From assembly GCA_025642065.1 (NCBI GenBank), contig JAODUP010000937.1, positions 88,074 to 152,073 of the forward strand: a DNA stretch of 64,000 nucleotides, given 5' to 3'. The DNA is from Paralvinella palmiformis. Lineage: Eukaryota; Annelida; Polychaeta; Terebellida; Alvinellidae. The translations under genes were made by a program, and so were the position numbers. Shown here piece by piece: positions 63,663 to 64,000 of this stretch (the first letter of the stretch is position 1; every line of letters starts with the position of its first letter). The notes under the pieces are model-generated. The model saw only the letters and a program-made list of their open reading frames with translations. It made no database searches and was not told the origin of the DNA.

Positions 63663-64000
63663 TGCTGGCATTGATCGGACGGGTACATTCATAGCCTTAG
63701 ACATTCTACAGAAGCAGACAATGTTTAAAGGAATATTGAATGTTTATAATTGCTTTAAGAAACTCAGGTGTGAACGGATGTTAATGGTCCAGACGGAAGT
63801 AAGAATATATTTTATTAATAACAATAATGCTACTTTGTTATTTTTTGTAAGGTTTGTTTATTTATTTCCTAATTTTGTAATTATTTTTAATCGTAATAGT
63901 AGTATAGTATATATTATGTTTCAGGATCAAGTATCAATTTATACATAAATTTATGGTTGAATTCATCAAATGCGGATTTACGTCATTTGACGTCTATGGA
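63663..64000 (+). pseudogene. Receptor-type protein tyrosine phosphatase fragment
   Basis: Exon 63663-63798 (acceptor ttttttataaag, donor GAA|gtaaga) encodes AGIDRTGTFIALDILQKQ, the end of the catalytic P-loop HCSAGxxRTG plus the following helix, with Asp where Gly is usual. It ends KKLRCERMLMVQTE. The next exon should start at 63925 (tttcag), where reading continues DQVSIYT and meets TAA. Shifting frame after GATCA gives YQFIHKFMVEFIKCGF, exactly the expected PTP continuation (family pattern MVQTxxQYxFIH). A one-base insertion, or use of a second AG at 63930-63931 which restores the frame but skips Asp-Gln, would explain this. PTPs remove phosphate from tyrosine at the membrane. The upstream PTP exons are not in the window and the gene runs off the end. 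Confidence 0.7.

Overview
This is a window of animal genomic DNA, with no sign of bacterial or organellar sequence. It is AT-rich, with split genes (GT...AG introns, phase-consistent exons), many (TA)n, (CA)n and (ATT)n microsatellites, tRNA-derived SINEs, several non-LTR retrotransposon families, and pogo and hAT transposon relics. The retrotransposon mix includes a Nimb/I-type LINE with a 3' RNase H domain, RTE-type fragments and CR1/L2-type LINEs ending in (ATT)n. With the SINEs this points to a lophotrochozoan, most likely a mollusc. That assignment is an inference.

Layout. 0-1.1 kb holds the last two exons of a + strand gene ending in fibronectin type III (FN3) domains. 1.1-18 kb is gene-free and holds SINEs, a pogo-type transposase relic, an RTE LINE fragment and a recent 586-bp tandem duplication. 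18.2-23.5 kb (- strand) is a three-exon leucine-rich-repeat (LRR) plus PAN/Apple-like gene broken by two in-frame stops and at least one frameshift, with a degenerate LINE in its second intron. 24-38.5 kb is repeat-dominated: a 59-bp minisatellite, an RTE fragment, a CR1-like LINE 3' end, a hAT transposase relic, a SINE, an unidentified broken reading frame and LINE pieces. 39.2-43.6 kb (+ strand) is the intact paralogue of the broken LRR-PAN gene: 401 codons, signal peptide, LRRs, LRR C-terminal cap, cysteine-rich PAN/Apple-like end, and a TATA box at the expected distance. 43.6-51 kb has no recognisable gene. 51.0-55.3 kb is a nest: a truncated Nimb 3' end split by a CR1/L2-like LINE. 56.7-62.6 kb is a near full-length but defective Nimb-type LINE on the - strand. 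62.7-64 kb holds pieces of a receptor-type protein tyrosine phosphatase (PTP) on the + strand, running off the window with a reading-frame problem.

The host content therefore consists of cell-surface or secreted proteins (FN3, LRR-PAN, PTP) scattered among repeats. The most informative signals are the intact/decayed LRR-PAN pair, a 16-nt 3' tail shared by a SINE family and the degenerate LINE, the nested LINE insertions, the PTP frame problem at a tandem splice acceptor, and an unidentified coding relic at 35.5-36.0 kb. I found no convincing novel multi-gene system.
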